The notes under the pieces: model-generated
Database searches by the model: none
Seen by the model: the letters and a program-made list of their open reading frames with translations, nothing else
Told to the model about the DNA's origin: nothing
Part shown: positions 56,311-64,000 of the stretch, piece by piece
Layout: the number at the start of each line of letters is the position of its first letter
Numbering within the stretch: position 1 is the first letter of the stretch
Made by a program: the position numbers and the translations under genes
Assembly: GCA_963773665.1 (NCBI GenBank)
Contig: CAVZBZ010000001.1
Coordinates: 1,302,001-1,366,000 of the forward strand
Origin: DATJLY01 sp963773665
Lineage (GTDB): Bacteria > Pseudomonadota > Alphaproteobacteria > ATCC43930 > CGMCC-115725
Length of the DNA stretch: 64,000 bases
Direction of reading: 5' to 3'

Positions 56311-58166
56311 CGCCCAGCCCCTTCGCCAGAAGCGCCGACATGCGGCGCGCGAACGCGGCCGGATCGGGCAGCGCTTCGCCTTCGAGGATGCGCGCCTGAT
56401 CGAGGAGCAGCCAGGCGAAGTCGCTGAGCTCACTCGCCGCGCCCTCCTTGCCGGCGAGATCGGCAAGCCGCGCGATCAGCGGATGGCGCGGGTTGAGCTC
56501 GAGAATGCGCCTTGCCTCGGCCGACAATTGGCGATGCTGCTTCAAGAGGCGCTCGAGATGGATGTCGAGATCGCCCTCGTCGGCGACGAGGCAGACCGCG
56601 CTGTCGGTGAGCCGGGACGAGGCGCGCACGTCCTTAACCGCCTCGCCGAGCGAAAGTTTTACGAGCGCGATGAGAGCTCGCCACGGCGCCGTCGCGCTTG
56701 GGATCGAATTTTTGCTCGTCGGGGGCGGGAAACTTGTCGAGATCGGCCTGGCCGCGCGTCACCGATTTGAACGGATGCTTCTTGTAGTCACCGAGCGCCG
56801 GCATCCAGAACTCGTCCACCGCATCGGTCAAGAGCAGCACCTCGACGCCGCGCGCGCGAAAGCCTTCGAGCTGCGGGCTCTTGGCGGCCGCTTCGGCGGT
56901 GTCGCCGGTGACGGTGTAGATCGCATCCTGCCCCGGCTTCATGCGGCCGACATAGTCGTCGAGCGAGACGAGCCCGTCCGCGGAAGTGGTGCGGAAGCGC
57001 GCGAGCGCCAAAATCTCGTCGCGATGCTCGGTGTCTTCGTACAGCCCTTCTTTCAGGACGGCGCCGAAATTGTCCCAGAACGCAGCGTATTCGGCGGGCG
57101 CGTCCTTCGCCTTTCGGCCGAGCTCCGCAAGCACGCGGCGGGCGATCTGGCCGCGCATCTTGGCGAGCATCGGGTTCTTCTGCAGCATCTCGCGGCTGAC
57201 GTTGAGCGGCAGATCCTCGGAATCGACGACGCCGCGCAGGAAGCGGAGATAGGGCGGCAGCAGCTCCTGGCAATCGTCGGTGATGAAGACGCGCCGCACA
57301 TAGAGCTTGGCGCGGTTCTTGCGCGCGGGTTCGAACAGGTCGAACGGCTTCGTCGCGGGGACGAAGAGCAGGGTCGTGTATTCGTAGGTCCCTTCGGCCT
57401 TGGCGTGGATCGTGAGCCACGGATCGTCGAAGCCGTGGCCGACATGGTGATAAAACTCCCTGTACTGCTCGTCGCCGATCTCGGATTTGGGGCGCATCCA
57501 AAGCGCGGCGGCGTGGTTCACCGTCTCCTTCTTGCCCTGCGCCTCGATCACGATCGGCAGCGCGACGTGGTCGGAATAGGTCCTGACGATGTGCTTCAGG
57601 CGCTCGGCATCGGCGTAGTCCGCGTCCTCGTCATGGAGCTTCAAGGTGATGACGGTGCCGCGTCCCGGCTTCTCGGCAGGCTCGATCGAGAATTCGCCCT
57701 TGCCGTTCGAGAGCCAGCGCCAGGCGTCGTCCTCGCCCGCCTTGCGCGACAGCACCTCGACCTCGTCGGCCACCATGAAGGCCGAATAGAAGCCGACGCC
57801 GAACTGACCGATGAGCGCCACGTCCTTCTTGGCATCGCCCGAGAGCCCCTTGACGAAGGCGGCGGTGCCGGAACGCGCGATGGTGCCGAGATTGTCGATC
57901 AGATCCTGCCGGTTCATGCCGATGCCGTTGTCGGCAATGGTGACGGTGCGCTTGGCCTTGTCGGGAAGGATCGTGACCTTGAGCTCGGCATCGCCGGCGA
58001 TGAGCGCCGGGTCGGTGAGCGCGGCATAGCGCAGCCGGTCGCACGCGTCCGACGCGTTGCTGATGAGCTCGCGCAGGAATACGTCCTTGTTGCTGTAGAG
58101 CGAGTGAGCGACGATTTCGAGAAGGCGGCTCACCTCCGCCTGGAAGCTTAAAGTCTCACCTTGCAT
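56297..58166 (-). pseudogene. htpG: chaperone HtpG (Hsp90), rebuilt 3' end, one frameshift
   Basis: 622 residues when repaired: TLSFQAEVSRLLEIVAHSLY, ELISNASDACDRLRY, the ATP site IADNGIGMNRQDLIDNLGTI and QFGVGFYSAFMVAD, NVSREMLQKNPML. One extra base near 56676 (minus-strand AGCTCTC for AGCCTC) breaks the frame before VKLSLGEAVKDVRASSRLTD. The C-terminus reads KGLGGEDH, not the original KGLGETA, because the insertion supplied a new tail. Confidence 0.85.
56311..56491. repeat. 181-bp direct repeat, right copy (in htpG)
   Basis: Identical to 54840-55020. Here it forms part of the continuous htpG coding sequence. Confidence 0.92.
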
Positions 58167-58312
58167 GTCCCGACCCGGATGTTGCCGTTGGCTTCCCCGC
58201 CGCCGCAGATATGTGCAAGAGGGCGGCTCCCTGCAACCCCTTGATCCCGCAATCGCCGGGGTTAGGCTTTCCGCGAGCCGCAAGGCAACAAATTGCCGGG
58301 GAAGGAAACACC

Positions 58313-59641
58313 ATGGCCACCCTCACCGGCACTGGCGCGGCGCTTCCGGCCGCAGAGCATGCGCGCCAGCTTCGCCGCGCCGTCGTCGCCGCCACGATCG
58401 GCACCACGATCGAGTGGTACGATTTCTTCCTCTACAGCACCATGGCCGGGCTCGTGTTCGGCAAGCTCTTTTTCCCGAACGAGGCGCCGCTGACCGCGAC
58501 CTTGAACGCGTTCGGGATCTATTTCATCGGCTTCATCGCCCGCCCCGTCGGCGCCGCCATCTTCGGCCATTACGGCGACCGCATTGGCCGCAAGTTGACG
58601 CTCATCGCCACGTTGATGCTGATGGGCATTTCCACATTTCTCGTGGCATTCGTGCCGGGCTACGATTCGATCGGCATCTGGGGCGCCATTCTGCTGACCG
58701 TGCTGCGCACCCTTCAAGGGATCGGCGTCGGCGGCGAATGGGGCGGCTCGGTGCTCCTGGCGATGGAGTGGGCGCGCCATAACCGCCAGCGCGGGCTCGT
58801 CGCCTCGTGGCCGCAGTTCGGCGTTCCCTCGGGGCTCTTCATCGCCAATCTCGCGGTCCTCTCCTTCAGCCAGATGTCGGGCGACGCGTTCATCCGCTGG
58901 GGCTGGCGCATCCCGTTCTTCCTGTCGATCGTGCTGGTGGCGATCGGGCTCTGGATCCGGCTCGGCATTCTCGAGACGCCGGTGTTCCAGGCGCTCGTCG
59001 CCGGCAACAAGATCGAGAAGGCGCCGATGCTCGAGGTCTGCAAGAAGCAGCCGGGCGCGATGATCCTGTCGGCGCTGGCGCGGCTCTCGGAGCAGGCGCC
59101 GTTCTACATCTTCACCGCCTTCATCTTCGCCTATGGCACCGGCACGCTGCACATGCCGCGCGACATGCTTTTGACGGCGGTGCTGGTCGCCTCGTGCGTG
59201 TCGTTCTTCACCATCCCGATCTCGGGCCATATTTCCGACCTGATCGGGCGGAAGAGGATGTACCTGATCGGCGCGGCGACGATGGGCGTGTTCGGGTTCG
59301 TCTATTTCGGGCTTCTCGACACCCTATCGCCGGTCGCGATCTTCCTTGCGATCGTGCTGTCGCTCATCCCGCACGACATGCAGTACGGGCCGCAGGCGGC
59401 GCTCATCGCCGAGAGCTTCACGCCGCGTCTCAGATATAGCGGCGCGTCGATGGGCTATCAGCTTGCCTCGATCATCGCCGGCGGGCCCGCGCCCTTGATC
59501 GCGACGGCGCTCTTCGCCGCCTACAAGACCGGCTGGGTGATCGCGCTCTATATCCTCCTCTGCGCCGTCGTGACGATCGTCGCGACGGCGCTGATGAAGG
59601 ACTATACCGGCAAGGACATCTCGGCCGAATACGACCGCTGA
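58313..59641 (+). CDS. MFS transporter, metabolite:H+ symporter (MHS) family
   Basis: 442 residues, 12 spans: GTTIEWYDFFLYSTMAGLVF, ARPVGAAIFGHYGDRIGRK, LRTLQGIGVGGEWGGSVLLA and GHISDLIGRKRMY. These are hallmarks of the MHS branch (shikimate, proline/betaine, citrate or alpha-ketoglutarate carriers). Substrate not resolved. GAAGGAA lies seven bases before the ATG. One-base spacing to the convergent dctA. Confidence 0.87.
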   Translation: MATLTGTGAALPAAEHARQLRRAVVAATIGTTIEWYDFFLYSTMAGLVFGKLFFPNEAPLTATLNAFGIYFIGFIARPVGAAIFGHYGDRIGRKLTLIATLMLMGISTFLVAFVPGYDSIGIWGAILLTVLRTLQGIGVGGEWGGSVLLAMEWARHNRQRGLVASWPQFGVPSGLFIANLAVLSFSQMSGDAFIRWGWRIPFFLSIVLVAIGLWIRLGILETPVFQALVAGNKIEKAPMLEVCKKQPGAMILSALARLSEQAPFYIFTAFIFAYGTGTLHMPRDMLLTAVLVASCVSFFTIPISGHISDLIGRKRMYLIGAATMGVFGFVYFGLLDTLSPVAIFLAIVLSLIPHDMQYGPQAALIAESFTPRLRYSGASMGYQLASIIAGGPAPLIATALFAAYKTGWVIALYILLCAVVTIVATALMKDYTGKDISAEYDR

Positions 59642-60910
59642 CTATTCCGCCGGCACCGGCGCCGCCACGCCGTCGAGCGTTTCGGCGGCGCGCACCTCGT
59701 CGAGCTCGCCCATCCATTTCGCCACCACGACAGTCGCGAAGATGTTGCTGAAGAGATTGGTGATGGCGCGGATCTCGGACATGAAGCGGTCGATGCCGAG
59801 AAGAAGCGCGAGGCCGCCGATCGGGAGGACGCCCGCCGCCGGCAACGTCGCCGCGAGCGCCACGAACCCGGCGCCGGCGATGCCGGCCGCGCCCTTCGAC
59901 GTAAACAGCATGATGAACAGGATCGCGAACTGCTGGCCCACTCCGAGATTGATGTCGCAGGCCTGCGCGATGAACAGCACCGAGAGGGTCATGTAGATGG
60001 CGGTGCCGTTGGTGTTGAAGGAGAAGCCCGCCGGCAGCACCAGCCCCACCACCTCCTCGGAGCAGCCCATCGCCTCGAGCTTATCGATCGAGCGCGGGAT
60101 CATCGCCTCGCCCGAAGTCGCGGCGAAGGTGATGAGCAGCTCTTCCTTGAAATAGCGGATGATCTTCCACACCCGGAGACCGAAGATGCGGGCAATGAGG
60201 CCAAAGCCGATGAGCGCGAACAGGATCGAGGTGACATAGACGCTGGCGATGAGCTTCGCCAGGCCTTCGAGCGTGTGGAAGCCGAACTTGCCGATGGTGA
60301 AGGCGATGGCGCCAAAGGCGGCGATCGGCGCCAGGTACATGACATAGCGCACCACGCCGAAGATCGCGTGCATCACATCGTCCAATAGCGTCACGACGCG
60401 CTGGCCGCGCTCGCCCATGTGGCAAAGCGCGAATCCGAACAGCACCGCCATGACGAGGACCGGCATGATCTCGCCCTTGGCAATGTCGCCGACGATGTTC
60501 GTCGGCACCATGTGCAGCAGGAACTCGACAATCGTGAAGGACTTGGCGCCAGTGACGTAGGCATCGACCGACTTCGTGCTCAAGGTGGCCGGATCGATGT
60601 GGAGGCCCGCGCCCGGCTGCAGCACGTTGCCGACCGCGATGCCTACGAGGAGCGCGATGGTCGTGACGACTTCGAAATAGATGAGGGCGCGGAGTCCAAC
60701 CATGCCGACGCGGCGCATGTCGCCCATCTTGGCGATGCCGACGGCGACGGTGACGAAGATGATGACGGGAACGACGGCACGGATCAGGCTGATGAAGGCG
60801 TCGCCCAAGGGCTTCAGTTCTACGCCCAAGGCAGGGTTCACCTCGCCGACAACGATGCCGAGCGCGATGCCGATCAGAACTTGGACATAGAGCTTCTTGA
60901 ACACCGCCAT
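59642..60910 (-). CDS. dctA: C4-dicarboxylate:cation symporter DctA
   Basis: 422 residues: YVQVLIGIALGIVVGEVNPA, TFAATSGEAMIPRSIDKLEA (serine-rich hairpin region), PAGFSFNTNGTAIYMTLSVL and FTSKGAAGIAGAGFVALAAT. Imports succinate, fumarate and malate. Preceded by an alcohol dehydrogenase gene in the same direction (14-base gap), so probably co-transcribed. Confidence 0.85.
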   Translation of the reverse strand: MAVFKKLYVQVLIGIALGIVVGEVNPALGVELKPLGDAFISLIRAVVPVIIFVTVAVGIAKMGDMRRVGMVGLRALIYFEVVTTIALLVGIAVGNVLQPGAGLHIDPATLSTKSVDAYVTGAKSFTIVEFLLHMVPTNIVGDIAKGEIMPVLVMAVLFGFALCHMGERGQRVVTLLDDVMHAIFGVVRYVMYLAPIAAFGAIAFTIGKFGFHTLEGLAKLIASVYVTSILFALIGFGLIARIFGLRVWKIIRYFKEELLITFAATSGEAMIPRSIDKLEAMGCSEEVVGLVLPAGFSFNTNGTAIYMTLSVLFIAQACDINLGVGQQFAILFIMLFTSKGAAGIAGAGFVALAATLPAAGVLPIGGLALLLGIDRFMSEIRAITNLFSNIFATVVVAKWMGELDEVRAAETLDGVAAPVPAE

Positions 60911-60924
60911 CGTCCCCCTCCTGT

Positions 60925-62040
60925 TCAGTTCTGCCGCATCTTCACGACTACCTTGATCGCATCCTCGACCCGGTCCCGGGCATAGCGGATCGCCGTCGGC
61001 ACATCGGCGAGCGGGAAGGTGTGAGTGTGGATGATCTTCGCGTCGAACCGCTTTTGCGCCATCAGCGCGGCGGCGCGGTGCGTGGCGCTCTTGCCTTCGC
61101 CGCGGATGCCGAACACGTAGATGTTGTTGCGCACGATATAGGCGAGATCGACCGGCACCGGATCGGCCGGGAACGCGGCAAGACAGATGCGGCCGCCGCG
61201 GTTCACCATGCGCGCGGCCTCGTTCAAGGCATTGGGCGCACCCGAGCATTCGAGCACGTATTGCACGCCCTTGCCGTGCGTGAGGCGCGCGACGGCGGCG
61301 ACCGCGTCCTCCTTGCCGACATTGACGACTGCATCGGCGCCGAGCCGCTTGCCCATTTCGAGCCGGCGGTCGCGCGTGCCGGTGAGAATGACGGGGCCGG
61401 CGCCCAACGCCTTGGCCACGCCGACGCCCATGAGGCCGATCGGCCCCGGCCCCACCACCACGACGCCCTCGCCGGCGATGATGCCGCCCATCACGTCGAG
61501 CCCGTACATCGCCGTGCCGGCGGTGACGATGAGGGTCGCCTCCTCGTCCGGCATGTCGTCGGGCACGTGCACCATGGTGTTGACGCTGTTGATCGCGTAC
61601 TCGGCAAAGCCGCCGTCGGTGCTGAAGCCGTTGGCGCGATGGCCCTTGGCGTGAAAGCCGTAATTGAGGCACGAGGTGTACATGCCCTCGCGGCAGCGCT
61701 GGCAGCGCCCGCACCCGGCATGCACCTCGACCGCGACCCGGTCGCCGATCTCGAACTCGTCGACCGAGGGCCCGAGCTTCACCACCGTGCCCATATATTC
61801 GTGGCCCGGCGTGAAATTGCGGTTGAACGGCGAGCCGCCATCGACGATCGCCGGAAGCCCGTGCTTGATGATCTCGATGTCGGTGGCGCAGACCGCGATC
61901 GCGTCGATCCGCACCAGGACCTCGGCGCTGCCGGGCTCCGGCACCGGCTTCTCGACCAGGCGCAGCTCTTCGGGGTTGCCGAGCACCCACGCTTTCATCG
62001 TCTTCGGCACCGGATAGGCATTCGGCGTTGCGTTCGTCAT
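60925..62040 (-). CDS. zinc-dependent alcohol dehydrogenase (medium-chain family)
   Basis: 371 residues. Catalytic zinc site in AVCATDIEIIKHG and TPGHEYMGTVVKLG; structural zinc cysteines in CGRCQRCREGMYTSC; coenzyme loop VVVVGPGPIGLMGVGVAKAL. Resembles threonine- or polyol-dehydrogenase-like enzymes. It probably acts with the adjacent dicarboxylate carrier and binding protein in a small catabolic cluster; substrate unknown. Confidence 0.82.
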   Translation of the reverse strand: MTNATPNAYPVPKTMKAWVLGNPEELRLVEKPVPEPGSAEVLVRIDAIAVCATDIEIIKHGLPAIVDGGSPFNRNFTPGHEYMGTVVKLGPSVDEFEIGDRVAVEVHAGCGRCQRCREGMYTSCLNYGFHAKGHRANGFSTDGGFAEYAINSVNTMVHVPDDMPDEEATLIVTAGTAMYGLDVMGGIIAGEGVVVVGPGPIGLMGVGVAKALGAGPVILTGTRDRRLEMGKRLGADAVVNVGKEDAVAAVARLTHGKGVQYVLECSGAPNALNEAARMVNRGGRICLAAFPADPVPVDLAYIVRNNIYVFGIRGEGKSATHRAAALMAQKRFDAKIIHTHTFPLADVPTAIRYARDRVEDAIKVVVKMRQN

Positions 62041-62077
62041 GACACCTTAACCTTTCGCGCGGCGGTCATGACGGACA

Positions 62078-63655
62078 CTAATGCACGAGCCACACATCGG
62101 CCAGATCCTGGCCGATGAAATGGCTCGGCGTGATGGCCCAGCCTTGCACGCGCGAGGATGTCACGACGATCCGGTTCCACCACAGGAGCGGCACGGTATA
62201 GGCCTCGGTCAGGGCGCGGCGCTCGAACGCGCGCACGATGCCGGCGCGCTTGGCCGCGTCCGTCGTCACCGCCTGCCCGACATAGAGCGCGTCGAGATAG
62301 CGGTCGGTGGCACCCGAATAGTCGATCGGCGAAAGATCGTGCGAGACGAATTTCGTGAGCTGGATGGTCGGATCGTCGTAGAAATCGCCCTGGAAATCCT
62401 GCGCGACGTCGAAATCGCCGGCTTCGGCCGCTTTCTGCCAGTCGAAGATGTTGCGCTTGTCGATCTCGGTGGTGACGCCGATCGCGCGCCAGCTTTCGGC
62501 AAGAAGCTGTGCACCGGCGTCATGCGGCATCGGGATGTCGCGCTCCATAAGCTTCAGATGGAGGTCCTTGACGCCGGCCTCGGCGAGCAGCCGCTTCGCC
62601 TCGGCGCGCGAGCCCGCGATGTCGTGCGAGAAGCCCGGGAGCGAGGCGAGTTCGGCCTCGGGCGCGGCCATGGACGATCCCGGCCGCATCAGCCCGCCGA
62701 CATATTTCAAAAAGGTCGTGCCCTGCAGCTTCTCCGCAGCAGCCCAGCGGTCGATCGCGAGCGAAAGGGCGCGGCGCACGCGCGCGTCGTCGAACGGCGG
62801 GCGCTTGGTGTTGAAAACGACGAGCAGGTTCGAAAGCCACGGGCTCTCGCTCGCCGTGACGCGGTCGCCCATCGTCTCCACGAGATCGTCGCGTTGCGCC
62901 GGCGTCACGCCGCGGAACTCGGCCATGATCTTGCCGCTCTTGTAGGCGCCCATGACCGCGCCCGGAGCGATGAAATCCGCCTGATAGGCTTCGAGATAGG
63001 GGCGGCCCGGCTCGAAATAATGCTCAAAGCGCGCCCCGCGCCAGTATTTCCCCTTCTCGTGCGCGACGAACACGAACGGCCCGGTGCCGAGAATCTGCGT
63101 CTTCGGGTAAAGCGGATCCTGGGCCAGCTTCGCAGCGCTGTAGATGCAGTTCCAGGGCGAGGCGAAAGTCGCGAGCATCGCCGCGTCGGGCCATTTGAGG
63201 TGGAAGACCACCTCGAGCGGGCCCGGCGTGTCGATGCTGGCGATGCCGCCGTAATCGACCTGCCGCGCCGAGACGAGGCCCGGCGGCGGATGGAGGATGC
63301 GCTCGTAGGTCGCCTTCACGTCGGCCGAGGTAAAAGGCGTGCCGTCGTGAAACGTCACGCCCGGCTTCAGCGTGAAGCTGTAGGTGAGCCCGTCCGGCGA
63401 CGCGGTCCACGACTTCGCCAGATCGCCCACGATCTGCGGATAATTCTCGGCATCGAATTTGAGAAGCGTCGAGTAATGCGGCGCCACCGGCTGGAGGAAG
63501 GCGAACGAGGTGTTGTCCTCGCAGTCATAGTCGTTGGGCTCGACCGTGACGGCGAATTCGAGCGTGCCGCCGGGCTGCGGCGCGCCCGCGTGCGCGGCGG
63601 CGCCGAGCGCGGCGAGCACGACCGCGCCCGCGAGCAGGCATCGGATCGGAGTCAT
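62078..63655 (-). CDS. ABC transporter substrate-binding protein, peptide/opine (family 5) type
   Basis: 525 residues with a signal peptide (LLAGAVVLAALGAAAHAGAP). Family 5 markers: YSFTLKPGVTFHDGTPFTSADVK, GTGPFVFVAHEKGKYW, VRRALSLAIDRWA and ending PSHFIGQDLADVWLVH. A periplasmic receptor for an oligopeptide-type importer. Its permease and ATPase genes are not in the window; they may lie upstream beyond 64 kb. Confidence 0.87.
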   Translation of the reverse strand: MTPIRCLLAGAVVLAALGAAAHAGAPQPGGTLEFAVTVEPNDYDCEDNTSFAFLQPVAPHYSTLLKFDAENYPQIVGDLAKSWTASPDGLTYSFTLKPGVTFHDGTPFTSADVKATYERILHPPPGLVSARQVDYGGIASIDTPGPLEVVFHLKWPDAAMLATFASPWNCIYSAAKLAQDPLYPKTQILGTGPFVFVAHEKGKYWRGARFEHYFEPGRPYLEAYQADFIAPGAVMGAYKSGKIMAEFRGVTPAQRDDLVETMGDRVTASESPWLSNLLVVFNTKRPPFDDARVRRALSLAIDRWAAAEKLQGTTFLKYVGGLMRPGSSMAAPEAELASLPGFSHDIAGSRAEAKRLLAEAGVKDLHLKLMERDIPMPHDAGAQLLAESWRAIGVTTEIDKRNIFDWQKAAEAGDFDVAQDFQGDFYDDPTIQLTKFVSHDLSPIDYSGATDRYLDALYVGQAVTTDAAKRAGIVRAFERRALTEAYTVPLLWWNRIVVTSSRVQGWAITPSHFIGQDLADVWLVH

Positions 63656-63671
63656 TGCGGTGACCCCTCGG

Positions 63672-64000
63672 TCAATGGGACTCGGCAGCCGATTGCGTCT
63701 GCCAGCGCTCGAACTGGCTGAACAGCTCGTCCTTCTGCTGCTGCGACATGCCGGCACCCGTTGCCTTCAGCCGCTCGTCGAGGAAGCGTTCGAAGACCGC
63801 CTTCATATCCTGCGGCCCTGCCTTCTGCTGCGCCACCGGGGCGTTCCGCGCGAGCCATTGCTCGGCCGGCGGGAAGCGGCGCCAGCCGGGCAGGTCGGCG
63901 GCGAGATTGACCTCGCGCCATTTCGCGTTGTGGCCGGGCTCGATCAGTGTCGGGAACTGCGTGAACAGCGCCTCGACGAAATTGACGAGGTTATGATAGC
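63672..64000 (-). CDS. C-terminal part of an unidentified gene, 5' end outside window
   Basis: About 109 codons are visible: YHNLVNFVEALFTQFPTLIE, DLPGWRRFPPAEQWLAR, MKAVFERFLDERLKATGAGM and the end SQFERWQTQSAAESH. The frame was chosen over a competing Arg/Ala-rich one because its composition is protein-like throughout. No family is recognised. Sixteen bases separate it from the binding-protein gene, so they may share an operon. Confidence 0.55.
   Translation of the reverse strand, partial: YHNLVNFVEALFTQFPTLIEPGHNAKWREVNLAADLPGWRRFPPAEQWLARNAPVAQQKAGPQDMKAVFERFLDERLKATGAGMSQQQKDELFSQFERWQTQSAAESH

Noticed and set aside
63652..63921. Arg/Ala-rich 89-residue frame at the right end, minus strand
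   Set aside because: The alternative frame 63672-64000 has protein-like composition throughout and is open to the window edge.

Overview
The window is GC-rich chromosomal DNA of an alphaproteobacterium, probably an environmental heterotroph. The evidence is the acnA / ccmABCDEFGHI arrangement, a single-chain MetH controlled by an ArsR-methyltransferase regulator, a hopanoid-type HpnL-like membrane protein and many class-typical catabolic enzymes. I cannot fix the order or genus. Most of the window is ordinary housekeeping and catabolic DNA. Two lower-GC stretches stand out as acquired: about 9.05-16.06 kb and 55.02-56.31 kb.

Layout. 0-9 kb: the end of pspF, a frameshifted succinate-semialdehyde dehydrogenase, VOC proteins, an LLM monooxygenase with an MFS carrier, ettA and mlaC. 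9.05-16.06 kb: an accessory island lying between mlaC and the methionine operon. It holds an odd class II tRNA, a three-gene overlapping unit around a Panacea (SocA-like) protein, two divergent IS1595-type transposases, small unknown genes, and an IS256-family element that has cut a membrane-protein gene in two with a clean 8-bp target duplication. 16-21.5 kb: arsR-methyltransferase, metF, metH. 21.4-43.4 kb: mixed transport and metabolism (bile-acid-symporter family, alcohol dehydrogenases, phosphoesterase, GH15 with a deleted glucose-dehydrogenase remnant, ParDE-like module, GT2-GtrA, ArfB, a protease-like protein without its triad, pentapeptide-repeat protein, DapA family, aldolase/SDR fusion, PhhB, adenylate cyclase-TPR, ScoAB). 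43.4-50.6 kb: the complete cytochrome c maturation operon ccmABCDEFGHI on the minus strand. 50.9-53.6 kb: aconitase, divergent from ccm, with a structured terminator-bearing intergenic region between them. 53.7-64 kb: NIPSNAP, a DUF1223 protein, htpG with an insertion, an MHS-type MFS carrier, DctA, a zinc alcohol dehydrogenase and a peptide-type ABC binding protein.

The most interesting locus is the 3' end of htpG. A 1.29-kb AT-richer segment carrying one gene for a PD-(D/E)XK-nuclease-like protein sits there between two identical 181-bp copies of the htpG 3' end. The insertion carries its own htpG tail, so the chaperone frame is rebuilt with a new C-terminus while the original tail is stranded on the far side. 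No recombinase is encoded. The other strong candidates are the three-gene Panacea unit and a Leu-type class II tRNA whose anticodon loop reads UGG.

A data caution applies. Between about 47.2 and 53.5 kb I count 25 frame-breaking single-base indels, nearly all insertions, in ccmF, E, D, B, A and acnA. The protein sequence around them is otherwise perfectly conserved, so this is most likely sequence error and not gene decay. Isolated cases also occur in gabD, the amidohydrolase gene and htpG. These genes are typed as pseudogenes because the given sequence does not encode them intact.
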